The notes beneath the pieces were generated by a model that searched no databases, was not told the DNA's origin, and was given only the letters and a program-made list of their open reading frames with translations. A DNA stretch of 10,672 nt from an uncultured Bacilli bacterium. Lineage in GTDB: Bacteria; Bacillota_I; Bacilli_A; RFN20; CAG-449. The position numbers were made by a program, and so were the translations under genes. Below, piece by piece: positions 1-7,434 of this stretch (positions are counted from its first letter, which is position 1; every line of letters starts with the position of its first letter). Location: assembly GCA_947593895.1 (NCBI GenBank), contig CANQDY010000036.1:1-10672 (forward strand), given 5' to 3'.

Positions 1-40
1 CACTTCCTTCCGGACCTTCTAAAGTAATAAATAATGACAT
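1..40 (-). CDS. tmk: Thymidylate kinase, N-terminal fragment (gene runs off the window)
   Basis: Only the first 13 codons are inside the window, read on the minus strand from the ATG at 40-38. They give MSLFITLEGPEGS, the usual start of bacterial thymidylate kinase: a beta strand leading into the P-loop (GPEGSGKT in the family), which the window edge cuts. The enzyme phosphorylates dTMP to dTDP in the cytoplasm. An AAAGGA Shine-Dalgarno (55-50) lies in the last codons of recR, 9 nt before the ATG. The gene starts 5 nt after the recR stop, so the two are probably co-transcribed and translationally coupled. A recR-tmk order after dnaX-ybaB is common in Bacillota. The family assignment is strong for so short a piece, but completeness cannot be judged. 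Confidence 0.85.
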   Translation of the reverse strand, partial: MSLFITLEGPEGS

Positions 41-45
41 AGGTT

Positions 46-648
46 TTATTCCTTTCTAAGAATATTTCTTCCTTCCAGAGCTTTGGTTAGTGTTAATTCA
101 TCTGCGTAATCTAGTTGACCTCCCATTGGTAAACCATAAGCTAAACGAGAAACAGTAACTTTATATTTTTCAAGAAGACGGGTGATGTATAAAGCGGTGG
201 TTTCACCTTCGAGTGTTGGATTAGTAGCTAAAATTATTTCTTTAATATTTCCATTTTCAATACGTTTAAGTAAAGAGCTAATATTAATATCATTTATTCC
301 AATCCCTTTTGCAGGATTTAATGATCCACCTAAAATATGATATAAACCATGATAAGATTTTAATTTTTCAAAAGCTAAAGCATCTTTGAAAAAACTAACG
401 ATTACAATTGTATCTTGATCTCTATGTTGGTCATTACAAAAAGGACAAAACCCATTTTCTGTATAAGATCCACATAATGGACAAGTAGATATGTCGTTAA
501 TACTTTGCAAAGCGTCTATCATTTCATTGATGTTATCTTTTTTCATATCAAGAATTTGATAGGCAATTCTTTCTGCTGATTTTATTCCAATTCCAGGTAG
601 TTTTCTTAAACTATTAATTAGTTTTTCAATTGTTTCAAACTGTTCCAT
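46..648 (-). CDS. recR: Recombination mediator protein RecR
   Basis: A 200-residue protein of normal RecR length. Domains in order: helix-hairpin-helix DNA-binding segment with LPGIGIKSAERIA (17-29); a four-cysteine zinc finger with C56, C59, C68 and C71; a Toprim domain from about residue 80, including the ATNPTLEGETTALY motif (141-154); and a C-terminal GLPMGGQLDYADELTL segment (172-187). RecR acts with RecO, and RecF where present, to load RecA on gapped single-stranded DNA. The ATG lies 2 nt after the ybaB stop and has no good Shine-Dalgarno of its own, so translation probably depends on ribosomes finishing ybaB. The stop is TAA. Identification is secure from motifs and from the dnaX-ybaB-recR context. 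Confidence 0.97.
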   Translation of the reverse strand: MEQFETIEKLINSLRKLPGIGIKSAERIAYQILDMKKDNINEMIDALQSINDISTCPLCGSYTENGFCPFCNDQHRDQDTIVIVSFFKDALAFEKLKSYHGLYHILGGSLNPAKGIGINDINISSLLKRIENGNIKEIILATNPTLEGETTALYITRLLEKYKVTVSRLAYGLPMGGQLDYADELTLTKALEGRNILRKE

Positions 649-650
649 AA

Positions 651-953
651 TTAAAATGGCATTTTCATTCCGTTAGTTAGTTTTGATTGAATCTTTTCAT
701 TTTCTTTATCAATCTTTTCAATTGCTTCATTAACAGCAATTTTGATCATATCTTCAAGCATTTCTTTATCTTCAGGATTAATCGCATCTTTATCAATCTC
801 AATTTTTTCAATTTTACGATTTCCATAAATAGAAATATGAATAGCTCCTCCTGCTGAATCAAATTCAAATTTAGTAGAATTTAATTCTTTTTGTGCTTTT
901 TCTAAATCCCTTTGCATTTTTTGTGCTTGTTGCATTAACACATTAATATTCAT
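651..953 (-). CDS. ybaB: YbaB/EbfC family nucleoid-associated protein
   Basis: A 100-residue protein, the usual YbaB/EbfC size. The N-terminal helix is rich in Gln and Lys (MQQAQKMQRDLEKAQKEL, from residue 7) and is followed by the conserved central sheet and a C-terminal helix with INPEDKEMLEDMIKIAVNEA (58-77), ending in a short Met/Pro-rich tail. The family forms dimers that bind DNA with little sequence specificity. Its gene is nearly always between dnaX and recR, as here. A strong AGGAGG Shine-Dalgarno (complement of CCTCCT at 961-966) precedes the ATG, which supports this start. The gap after dnaX is only 14 nt, so the genes form one operon. The exact role in replication or repair is not settled for the family. 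Confidence 0.95.
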   Translation of the reverse strand: MNINVLMQQAQKMQRDLEKAQKELNSTKFEFDSAGGAIHISIYGNRKIEKIEIDKDAINPEDKEMLEDMIKIAVNEAIEKIDKENEKIQSKLTNGMKMPF

Positions 954-967
954 CTTTTTTCCTCCTC

Positions 968-2596
968 TTAGATTTTTATTTCAGTTGGATATATTTCCGG
1001 AAGTTTATTTGCTTGTCTTAAATTTGAAAATTTTTGAACTCTTTCGATACTTTCTTGTGATGTTAAAGAGAGAATTAAATAATCTTTACCAGTTATTTTC
1101 TTTACTAAAGCTTGGAATCCCTTTTGATTTTGTTTTATTCTAACTTTATTAGCGATTGATTGAAGATTAGCTTCAACTACCAAAACATTTTTACTGACAA
1201 TTCGAGGAGAGCATTTCTTTAGAATGACCGCGTATTTTCCAATTTCGTTATTTGAAAAATAAGAATCTAACTGATCCCATTTTTCAATTAAATTATTTTT
1301 AGCAATTTTATCTCCTTGCTGCATTAAGTTGATTGTGTCTTCTTCACTTAATATATAATAATCGCCTTCCTCAGAGAAAGCAGGAATATTAAATTTTTCT
1401 TGGGTTTCTTTACTTACATATTTAGTTTCTTCTTTAACTACTGGTTTTACTTCTTTTGATTCAACCGGTGTGCTTGTTGATTGAACTTTGATTTCAGGTG
1501 TAGTAACTACTTCAATTGGGGTATTTTCATAGTTTGTAGCCATTTTTAAGAAGGCAACTTCTAAAAGAGATTTAATATTAGAAACAAATCTAAATTGAGC
1601 ATAAGTTTCCATTAAGGTATCAATCATTTTAATAATTTGATTAGTAGTTATTTTAATTGAAGATGCCATTTCTTGATTAATTGATTTTAAAATGGTAACA
1701 TCTTTTGTCGTTTTATAAATTAATAAATCTTTAAGTATATCAATTAAATTACTAGTTAAACGTTTGATATCAGCACCATGTTCAACCAGTGAATCAAGTT
1801 TTGAAGTGCAACCGATAATATCACCTTTGATTATTTGATTGATAATTGATAGTTTTTCTTCTATTGTGGATAATCCAAATAGTTCTTGAACTGCTTTAAC
1901 CGATAAATTATTTCCAGCATAAGCAACAGCTTGGTCTAATAGAGAAAGAGAATCCCTTACTCCTCCATCAGATAAGGAAACAATTAATTTAAGAGCTTCT
2001 TCAGTATAAATAATTTTCTCTTGATCACAAACTCTTTTTAAGTTAGCCAAAAGATCAGAATCTTTGACTTTAGAAAAATCGTATCTTTGAACTCTAGATA
2101 AAATTGTTGGCATTAACTTATATGGTTCTGTTGTTGCTAAAATAAAGACAACATTACTAGGTGGTTCCTCAAGGGTTTTTAGTAATGCATTAAAAGCTTC
2201 AGGAGTCATCATATGAACTTCATCGATGATATAAACTTTGTATTTTCCTTTTATTGGTGCGTATTTGACTTTATCAATTAGATCACGAATATCATCAATT
2301 CCACGATTACTCGCAGCGTCGATTTCAATAACATCAGGATGAGTACCCTCGCTGATAGCGATACAATTTGGGCAAATGTTACATTGATGACCAAATCCGT
2401 TTTCACAATTTAAAGCTTTTGCAAAAAGTCTTGCCATTGTAGTTTTTCCTGTTCCTCTTGGTCCACAGAAAAGATATGCATGTGCGATTTTATTTTCTTT
2501 CAGCGCATTAGATAAAGTTCGGACAATATGTTGTTGACCATAAACCTCGTTAAAATTTCTAGGACGATATGTTCTATATAAAGCTTTGTAAGACAT
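968..2596 (-). CDS. dnaX: DNA polymerase III subunit gamma/tau (clamp loader)
   Basis: A 542-residue AAA+ ATPase. It is part of the complex that loads the beta sliding clamp and couples polymerases at the fork. Visible motifs: Walker A GPRGTGKT (45-52); a zinc module with C64, C72, C75 and C78; Walker B IIDEVH with D125 and E126; sensor-1 ATTEP (154-158); the SRVQRYDF segment (167-174), where the usual SRC motif has Val for Cys; and sensor-2 region GGVRDSLSLLDQ (211-222). Domain III reaches about residue 355. A low-complexity linker (about 360-400) and a short tau-like tail follow. The ATG is preceded by GGTGA (2608-2604) at about 7 nt. It is the first gene of the dnaX-ybaB-recR-tmk operon. 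I saw no obvious slippery site for a truncated gamma form. Confidence 0.97.
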   Translation of the reverse strand: MSYKALYRTYRPRNFNEVYGQQHIVRTLSNALKENKIAHAYLFCGPRGTGKTTMARLFAKALNCENGFGHQCNICPNCIAISEGTHPDVIEIDAASNRGIDDIRDLIDKVKYAPIKGKYKVYIIDEVHMMTPEAFNALLKTLEEPPSNVVFILATTEPYKLMPTILSRVQRYDFSKVKDSDLLANLKRVCDQEKIIYTEEALKLIVSLSDGGVRDSLSLLDQAVAYAGNNLSVKAVQELFGLSTIEEKLSIINQIIKGDIIGCTSKLDSLVEHGADIKRLTSNLIDILKDLLIYKTTKDVTILKSINQEMASSIKITTNQIIKMIDTLMETYAQFRFVSNIKSLLEVAFLKMATNYENTPIEVVTTPEIKVQSTSTPVESKEVKPVVKEETKYVSKETQEKFNIPAFSEEGDYYILSEEDTINLMQQGDKIAKNNLIEKWDQLDSYFSNNEIGKYAVILKKCSPRIVSKNVLVVEANLQSIANKVRIKQNQKGFQALVKKITGKDYLILSLTSQESIERVQKFSNLRQANKLPEIYPTEIKI

Positions 2597-2615
2597 TTTT
2601 TTATCACCGGTACTT

Positions 2616-2644
2616 ATTATACACTTTTTAAGTGTATTTTTAAA
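2616..2644 (-). promoter_or_regulatory. Probable sigma-A promoter of the dnaX operon
   Basis: On the minus strand there is a perfect -10 TATAAT (2621-2616), preceded after 17 nt by TTTAAA (2644-2639), which matches four of six bases of TTGACA. The predicted start near 2609 falls just at the GGTGA Shine-Dalgarno, so the leader would be only about 13 nt. The position fits the first gene of the operon. The -35 is weak, so the exact promoter is an inference. Confidence 0.6.
2619..2637. repeat. 8-bp perfect inverted repeat over the dnaX -10 region
   Basis: ATACACTT (2619-2626), a TTT spacer and AAGTGTAT (2630-2637) form a perfect inverted repeat. It overlaps the -10 and most of the -35/-10 spacer of the dnaX promoter, the classic place for a repressor operator. 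On the plus strand it is followed by five Ts, so a weak terminator is an alternative, but no intact plus-strand gene ends here. Confidence 0.5.
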
Positions 2645-2681
2645 CAGATGTATTGATTTGTTTTATGTTTTGTTAATCTAA

Positions 2682-3412
2682 GTTGAAAAAGCAATACATA
2701 CGTTAAAATGATGTTGCGATATCAATTGTAATAAAAATAAGTATGGGAATATGATAACTAAAGAAAATATTACATTTGAATATGATGGTAATAAGCAATT
2801 AACTAAATTTAAAGATAAAGAATTGAAATATTCAATAAATAATTTTTCAATTAATATTCATAAGTTAAAATGATGTGGAGGTAATTTATAAAATATACAA
2901 AAATATAGTTATTTAGGAATTAAAATAAGTAAAATTGAAATAGTAAAGAATAAAAATATAATAACCACATTAAACTTTAAATGAGATCATCAAGAAAGAA
3001 GAAAAGACAGTTATTTTTGATGTAGTGAAATAAATATATTTAAATGCTCTTTTAGAAACGAAAATTTATTCCAATTAACTTATATTATGAGAATAATAGT
3101 TTACATGAATATCTATTATAAAATGTTAGGAAACATAAGTAAAAAATTTAAAGAGAAAAGATGTAATGTTAGCATATGATAAAATTGATAAGAAGAGTGC
3201 AATAGAATTTAATATGATAATGGATTTATTGAGATAATATTTAAAAACCATTGTTAAAAAATGATAATTCATAAAAATTAGAATAATGAATTAATTGAAT
3301 TTTATGTAATTGGGTAAATTTCTCTTGGTATTATATTGTGGTACATGAAACTTATGGTTGATATCCATATTTTATTATTAATAAAAATAGCCAATGATTT
3401 TCACAAGTAAAA
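2682..3412 (+). pseudogene. Decayed reading frame of unknown family, rich in in-frame TGA
   Basis: No intact gene is present, but coding-like frames continue one another on the plus strand. One frame runs from 2682 to 3179 with only one TAA (2889) and no TAG, but with TGA at 2709, 2871, 2982, 3018 and 3177. Coding-like sequence then continues in a second frame (3160-3234) and a third (3287-3412, with TGA at 3287, 3296, 3359 and 3395 beside TGG at 3311 and 3326). Reading TGA as Trp gives plausible text such as IHTLKWCCDINC, IHKLKWCGGN, SYFWCSEINIFKC and HETYGWYPYFIINKN. Trp-Cys recurs three times, like a zinc-ribbon motif. I do not recognise the family. It could be a dead mobile-element gene. 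The region beyond it, 3413-3585, is very AT-rich and I see nothing in it. Confidence 0.4.
2697..2877 (+). repeat. Direct repeat pair inside the decayed frame
   Basis: GTTAAAATGATGT occurs at 2702-2714 and again at 2864-2876, each preceded by CATA and one variable base. The copies are 162 nt apart, exactly 54 codons, and in the same frame. Read with TGA as Trp they give HTLKWC and HKLKWC. This suggests an internal domain duplication in the lost protein, though a chance match in AT-rich DNA is not excluded. Confidence 0.4.
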
Positions 3413-3585
3413 TAATATAAATTTACTAAAACAATTTTATATGTATTAATCAATTGTTTTTATTTTATAAATTGAAATAAGTTTTTCGTATCTTATAACA
3501 TATTATATTAATTATTACCTATTGCTAAATTTGCCTCTTTTAAATTTTCGCTATAACTAAATAATTAATTTTTAAAATTTGTTAA

Positions 3586-4692
3586 TTAATCATTAATGAT
3601 TGATACTGAGATGATTGATTCTTCTTTAACAGATCCAGCATGTGCTCCGATAAGATGGTGGTCTAAATCATTTGTAAATCCATATTCAGAAATTGATGTA
3701 GCCATATAGTCACCTAAAAAATCTTCAAATAAAGGATGATTTGTTCCTTCACCAAATAGTTTTTCATCAATAATCTCTTTTTTTGTTTTTAAGATAAAGT
3801 ATTTTGAGTAGTATTTGTTGAATAAAAGAGGAAAATCTTGAATTTTGTCTTGTTTCACATGGAAAAACACAGATCTGCTATCAAGCGAAGTAATAGAGGA
3901 TAGACATTCTTTAAAATCTTTATGTTCAAATACATAGAAAAATTTAGTATCAACTAATGAATGATCTGCTAGAACAATGATTAAGTTATCTTTGTTATTT
4001 TTGGCTAATTGACATACTTTTTTGTTAATCATTTTAACATTATTTTTGACAATCATATGGTCGGTTCCATGTTCGTGGATTAATGAATCTGGTTCGGGCC
4101 AATACATATAGATAAAATGAGATATATCATTTTTCATCATTTTATCGGCTTGAATGAAAAAATCATCAAAATCTTTTGCACCATCTTTTCTAATATAATC
4201 GGGATATAAACAATACGCTTTAGTGTTAGAATTTTCGTTTATTAAATCAATAATTGATTTGTATGAACAATATAATGATGACAAGAAAGGTGGAGCAAGT
4301 TTAACTCGATTTCTTGGATTTGGTACAATATTTGTAAACATTTCTACAATTATATTTTGAACTTTAAAATATTGCTGCCAACCTAACCATCCATTTTGAT
4401 TTGGATATAATCCACTTAAAAAACTAGTTGTTGCCGCAACAGTGGTTGGAGGAAAGACTGAGGTAATATTAAAACGTTCTTTTTTCCTTAAAAAATCATT
4501 TTTTGATAAATGTTTTTCTCTAATTGAGGTACCTAATCCATCAAATAGCATAACAACAATTTTCTTATAGTCTTTTTTTAATAATATTTGATCAAGTTTA
4601 GAATGAGTTTGATTTAGTGATATATTGGTAAAATAATGTAGTAATGAATTAGAAATGTTCACTAAATTATTGTTTTTATCGAATTTAAACAT
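3586..4692 (-). CDS. Alkaline-phosphatase-superfamily phosphodiesterase / nucleotide pyrophosphatase-like protein
   Basis: A 368-residue cytosolic-looking protein without signal peptide or membrane segment. It has the metal-site order of the type I phosphodiesterase/nucleotide pyrophosphatase group: D51 in MLFDGLG; candidate nucleophile T83 or T84 in SVFPPTT, followed by FLSGLYPNQNGWLGW (91-105); D202 and H206 in WPEPDSLIHEHG; D243-H244 in LADHS; and H351 in LIGAHAGS. All ligands expected for a two-metal site appear to be present, so it is probably active. The substrate cannot be read from sequence. A strong AAAGGAGGG Shine-Dalgarno (4705-4697) fixes the ATG. It stands alone between two gene-poor stretches, with a broken membrane-protein gene upstream on the same strand. 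Members of this family occur in many Bacilli. Confidence 0.85.
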   Translation of the reverse strand: MFKFDKNNNLVNISNSLLHYFTNISLNQTHSKLDQILLKKDYKKIVVMLFDGLGTSIREKHLSKNDFLRKKERFNITSVFPPTTVAATTSFLSGLYPNQNGWLGWQQYFKVQNIIVEMFTNIVPNPRNRVKLAPPFLSSLYCSYKSIIDLINENSNTKAYCLYPDYIRKDGAKDFDDFFIQADKMMKNDISHFIYMYWPEPDSLIHEHGTDHMIVKNNVKMINKKVCQLAKNNKDNLIIVLADHSLVDTKFFYVFEHKDFKECLSSITSLDSRSVFFHVKQDKIQDFPLLFNKYYSKYFILKTKKEIIDEKLFGEGTNHPLFEDFLGDYMATSISEYGFTNDLDHHLIGAHAGSVKEESIISVSIIND

Positions 4693-4696
4693 AATG

Positions 4697-4723
4697 CCCT
4701 CCTTTTTAGCATACAGAATTATA
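4697..4723 (-). promoter_or_regulatory. -10 element and Shine-Dalgarno of the phosphodiesterase gene
   Basis: The minus strand shows TATAAT (4723-4718), then a leader of about 19 nt containing AAAGGAGGG (4705-4697), 4 to 5 nt before the ATG. No convincing -35 lies 16 to 18 nt upstream, where the DNA is almost pure A and T, so only the -10 and SD are claimed. Confidence 0.5.
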
Positions 4724-4745
4724 ATATAATATTTTTGTTAATTAA

Positions 4746-5182
4746 TTATATAATTAAATACAATATAAGAAAAGCAAATAAAATTAATACCATCAAGTAT
4801 TTGATTATAAAAGTATTATATATAGAAGGGATAATTCCATCAAAGAGATATTGTTTGCTAATTGAATTAACAATTTGAGCGTATGTCAAGGTTCTAAAAA
4901 ACTCAAAGAATAAATAATGAGATTTATAGGCAGAAGCAATAATATTTAGATAACATTCGTATCAAGAAAATCAAACATAGCTTTAGGAAGAAAATAACCA
5001 ATATTTTTTAAAATAGAAACATCACCAAAATAACCTATAAGATTTATTTCTTTTATCTTTGCCATGAATATAGAAAAAATGATAAATAAGAAAGTAAACA
5101 CTTTTTTTAGAAAAAGTAGATTTTTTAACAAAAAAAGACAATAAAACGATAAAAAATAGTTTTTAATCCTAAATTTATAGGG
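4746..5182 (-). pseudogene. Frameshifted membrane-protein gene
   Basis: On the minus strand a frame open from 5182 to the TAA at 4948-4946 encodes a hydrophobic stretch (LLFLKKVFTFLFIIFSIFMA) followed by KIKEINLIGYFGDVSILKN and FLPKAMFDFLDT. A second frame, shifted by two bases, takes over at 4949 and stays open for 67 codons to the TAA at 4748-4746. It contains SAYKSHYLFFEFFRTLTYAQ and a terminal membrane segment, YLMVLILFAFLILYLII. The join reads smoothly as one protein with at least two membrane segments, so a single indel near 4950-4985 is the simplest explanation. Frame-1 sequence may extend up to an ATG at 5326, but stops interrupt it. The gene lies 54 nt upstream of the phosphodiesterase, same strand. 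The family is not recognised. A sequencing error instead of real decay is possible. Confidence 0.5.
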
Positions 5183-5377
5183 CTAAATCCTTAAAATTCT
5201 TTATAAAGTGAAACCATAATTAAGTCTATAACTTTGGTAGTGCATAAAAATACATTATCAATTACAGAAGATAAAAACAAAGTAAAAATTTATATGATGT
5301 CAAAAGAGAGAGAATGAAAAGTTCATTACTTTCTTTTGTTTATATTTTTGGTATTTAATTTGTTAAATTTAATTTAT

Positions 5378-5394
5378 TAAGCATTTAATGCTTA
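5378..5394. repeat. 7-bp inverted repeat upstream of prfA
   Basis: TAAGCAT (5378-5384), TTA, ATGCTTA (5388-5394) is a perfect inverted repeat about 60 nt upstream of the putative prfA -10. No T-run follows on either strand, so it does not look like a terminator. A regulator site or a chance palindrome are both possible. Confidence 0.35.
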
Positions 5395-5431
5395 TATTTA
5401 TCAATAACCCAGGTGTTTTTCTTTTTTGGTG

Positions 5432-5485
5432 TTTTATTTTAATTGTTTTTTTGATATGATTTATAAGGCTACATATAGGAGAGTG
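5432..5485 (+). promoter_or_regulatory. Probable prfA promoter and Shine-Dalgarno
   Basis: TATGAT at 5455-5460 (five of six bases of TATAAT, with a T-rich weak -35 TTTTAT at 5432-5437, 17 nt away) lies about 30 nt before the prfA ATG. AGGAG at 5477-5481 is the ribosome binding site, 9 nt before the ATG. The -35 is poor, so the promoter is tentative and the SD is firm. Confidence 0.45.
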
Positions 5486-5490
5486 AATTT

Positions 5491-6582
5491 ATGGCAGATA
5501 AAATGATTGAAAGATTAGAGGCAATGGTTCAACGAGTAAATGATATTGACAATTTACTTTGTGATGAAGGTGTTGTTTCTGATGTTAAGAAATTAACCGT
5601 CTTAAACAAAGAAAGAGCATCGCTTATTGATGCCGTTGAAGTATATTTAGGATACAAAAAAGATATTCAAGATTTGAAAGATTCAGAAATTATGGCTAAT
5701 GAACCTGATGAGGAAATCAGTGCATTCGCTAAAGAAACAATTAAAGAATTAACTGAAAAAATAGAAAAGACATATGAAAAATTAAAGATTATGCTATTGC
5801 CTAAAGATCCAAATGATGAAAAAGATATTGTTTGTGAAATTCGTGGTGCAGCAGGTGGCGATGAAGCAAATATTTTCGCAGGTGACTTATTTAGAATGTA
5901 TACTCGCTATGCTGAAACTCAAGGATGGAAAATTCAAATTGTGGACGAATCTCCTTCAAATGCCGGTGGTTTTAGTAATATCTCATTTATTGTTCGTGGT
6001 AAAGATGTCTATTCAAAATTAAAATTTGAATCAGGCGCACATCGGGTTCAAAGAATTCCATCAACTGAGGCGAGTGGGAGAATTCATACTTCAACTGCGA
6101 CAGTACTTGTTATGCCAGAGGCTGAAGAAGTTGATGTTGAAATTAATCCTGCTGATTTAAAAATTGATACTTATCGTTCTAGTGGAGCTGGTGGACAAAA
6201 TGTTAATAAAACTGAATCTGCGGTTAGAATTACCCATATTCCGACTGGAATTGTTGTTGCCTGTCAAGTTGAAAGAAGTCAAATTCAAAATCGTGAAATT
6301 GCAATGAATTTATTAAAAACTCGTATTTTAGCGGCAAAACAACAAGAACAAGATGAAAAGATTGGTAATGAACGTCGTTTAAAAGTTGGTACAGGCGAAA
6401 GAAGTGAAAAAATCAGAACTTATAATTACCCTCAAAATCGAGTAACTGATCATCGGATTTCTTTTACCATTCAAAAACTTGATCGAGTTATGGAAGGTAA
6501 TCTTGAAGATATAATTGAGGCTTTAATTAATGCTGACCAACAAGATAAAATGGAACAAGAAGCAAAGAAATATGGCGACTAA
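5491..6582 (+). CDS. prfA: Peptide chain release factor 1 (RF1)
   Basis: A 363-residue class I release factor that terminates translation at UAA and UAG. An N-terminal coiled-coil region (about 1-105) is followed by the conserved REIRGAAGGDEA-like block (here EIRGAAGGDEANIFAGDL, 116-133). The anticodon-like tripeptide is P190-S191-T192 in RIPSTEASGRIH, the RF1 PxT type and not the SPF of RF2. The catalytic GGQ is at 234-236 in SSGAGGQNVNKTESAVR. Q236 is the expected PrmC methylation target. The ATG has an AGGAG SD at a 9-nt gap. It overlaps prmC by 11 nt, so the modifier is made with its substrate. All complete genes in this window use TAA or TAG stops, which RF1 can read. Confidence 0.98.
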   Translation: MADKMIERLEAMVQRVNDIDNLLCDEGVVSDVKKLTVLNKERASLIDAVEVYLGYKKDIQDLKDSEIMANEPDEEISAFAKETIKELTEKIEKTYEKLKIMLLPKDPNDEKDIVCEIRGAAGGDEANIFAGDLFRMYTRYAETQGWKIQIVDESPSNAGGFSNISFIVRGKDVYSKLKFESGAHRVQRIPSTEASGRIHTSTATVLVMPEAEEVDVEINPADLKIDTYRSSGAGGQNVNKTESAVRITHIPTGIVVACQVERSQIQNREIAMNLLKTRILAAKQQEQDEKIGNERRLKVGTGERSEKIRTYNYPQNRVTDHRISFTIQKLDRVMEGNLEDIIEALINADQQDKMEQEAKKYGD

Positions 6583-7411
6583 TTCGTTAGATAATATTTT
6601 AAAAACTGCTCTATCTTATAGTAATGACAATGCCTTTAGACAAGATGTTTATTATCTTGCACAAAAGGTTTTTTCTTTATCGTATAGTGATTTATTAATA
6701 GAACGACAAAAAATCTTTGATGATACTATTTTTATTCAATATTTGAATCGTTATTTAAGTGGTGAACCGCTTTATTATATTTTAAAGGAAGCACCATTTA
6801 TGGGATTTGATTTTATGGTAAATCAAAATGTATTAATTCCAAGGAACGAAACTGAAGAATTAACTAAATTATTAATTGATGAGATTAATGATAATAATAT
6901 TAAACAAGCAAAAATTATTGATGTTGGATGTGGAAGTGGCTGTATTGCTATTTCTTTAGATCTACTAATAAAAGATTCTATTGTTACTGGAGTAGATATT
7001 TCCTCTAAAGCCTTGAAGGTAAGCAAAAAAAACAGTCAAAGATTAAATGCTAAAGTAAACTTTTATTTGAGTGATTGTCTGGATAAAGTTATTAAAAGAA
7101 ATGAACGGTTTAATTATTTAATATCTAATCCACCTTATATTGATCAAAATAGTTTTGTTCAAAAGTCGGTATTAAATTATGAACCTCCTTTAGCATTATT
7201 TGCTGATAATAAAGGGTTAGCAATTATTGAAAAGATTTTAAAAGATTTAGATAAAGTTTTATTACCTAAAGGAAAAGCTTACTTTGAAATTTCTCCAGAA
7301 CAAATTGATGATTTAATAGTAATAATTAAGTCTATATTACCTAATTATAATTTTATCTTTAAAAAAGATATCAATGATTTCACTCGATTTTTATTATTAG
7401 AAAAAGAATAA
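6572..7411 (+). CDS. prmC: Peptide chain release factor N5-glutamine methyltransferase
   Basis: A 279-residue cytosolic SAM-dependent methyltransferase that methylates the GGQ glutamine of RF1 and RF2. The N-terminal helical domain has GEPLYYILKEAPFMGFDF (64-81) and VLIPRNETEEL (87-97), where the family normally has RPETE. The SAM-binding motif is IIDVGCGSGCIAISLD (115-130). The catalytic NPPY is at 186-189 in YLISNPPYIDQ. The ATG at 6572, inside the prfA 3' end, is preferred. An in-frame extension to 6530 would add 14 residues without family support and deepen the overlap with prfA to 53 nt. The SD is weak (AGAAG about 10 nt upstream), consistent with coupling to prfA. It ends in TAA just before a terminator-like hairpin. 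Confidence 0.97.
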   Translation: MATNSLDNILKTALSYSNDNAFRQDVYYLAQKVFSLSYSDLLIERQKIFDDTIFIQYLNRYLSGEPLYYILKEAPFMGFDFMVNQNVLIPRNETEELTKLLIDEINDNNIKQAKIIDVGCGSGCIAISLDLLIKDSIVTGVDISSKALKVSKKNSQRLNAKVNFYLSDCLDKVIKRNERFNYLISNPPYIDQNSFVQKSVLNYEPPLALFADNKGLAIIEKILKDLDKVLLPKGKAYFEISPEQIDDLIVIIKSILPNYNFIFKKDINDFTRFLLLEKE

Positions 7412-7434
7412 AATTATCTTCTTTACCCAAAATG
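7406..7434 (+). promoter_or_regulatory. Weak candidate sigma-F-type promoter for the SpoIIR-like gene
   Basis: GAATA (7406-7410) fits the GHATR-type -35 of forespore sigma factors. Fifteen bases later CCCAAAATG (7426-7434) matches seven of nine positions of GGHRARHTX but lacks both leading Gs. A start near 7441 would give a transcript lacking the left arm of the hairpin, leaving the SD free. This is an inference from position and partial match only. Confidence 0.2.

Larger units (their letters stand above)
5183..5490. other. Gene-poor spacer upstream of prfA
   Basis: No intact gene. The left part (to about 5326) may hold the decayed 5' end of the minus-strand membrane-protein gene, starting MNFSFSLF at 5326 and broken by several stops. 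The right part holds a small hairpin (5378-5394) and the prfA promoter and SD region. Confidence 0.5.

Noticed and set aside
2619..2641. Reading the inverted repeat before dnaX as a plus-strand terminator
   Set aside because: The stem is short and AT-rich and no intact plus-strand gene ends there; overlap with the dnaX -10 favours an operator.
2640..2750. SRP (4.5S/scr) RNA gene upstream of dnaX, as in some Bacillota
   Set aside because: None of the conserved GC-containing SRP RNA core elements is visible; the stretch is AT-rich.
5813..6022. Plus-strand open frame within prfA
   Set aside because: Out-of-frame shadow of prfA, which is complete and conserved in the other frame.
6530..6571. 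Upstream in-frame start for prmC adding 14 residues
   Set aside because: The extension lies entirely within prfA coding sequence and does not match the family N-terminus; the ATG at 6572 fits better.
6823..7026. Minus-strand open frame opposite prmC
   Set aside because: Shadow of prmC, covering the antisense of its SAM-binding motif; no SD or family signal.
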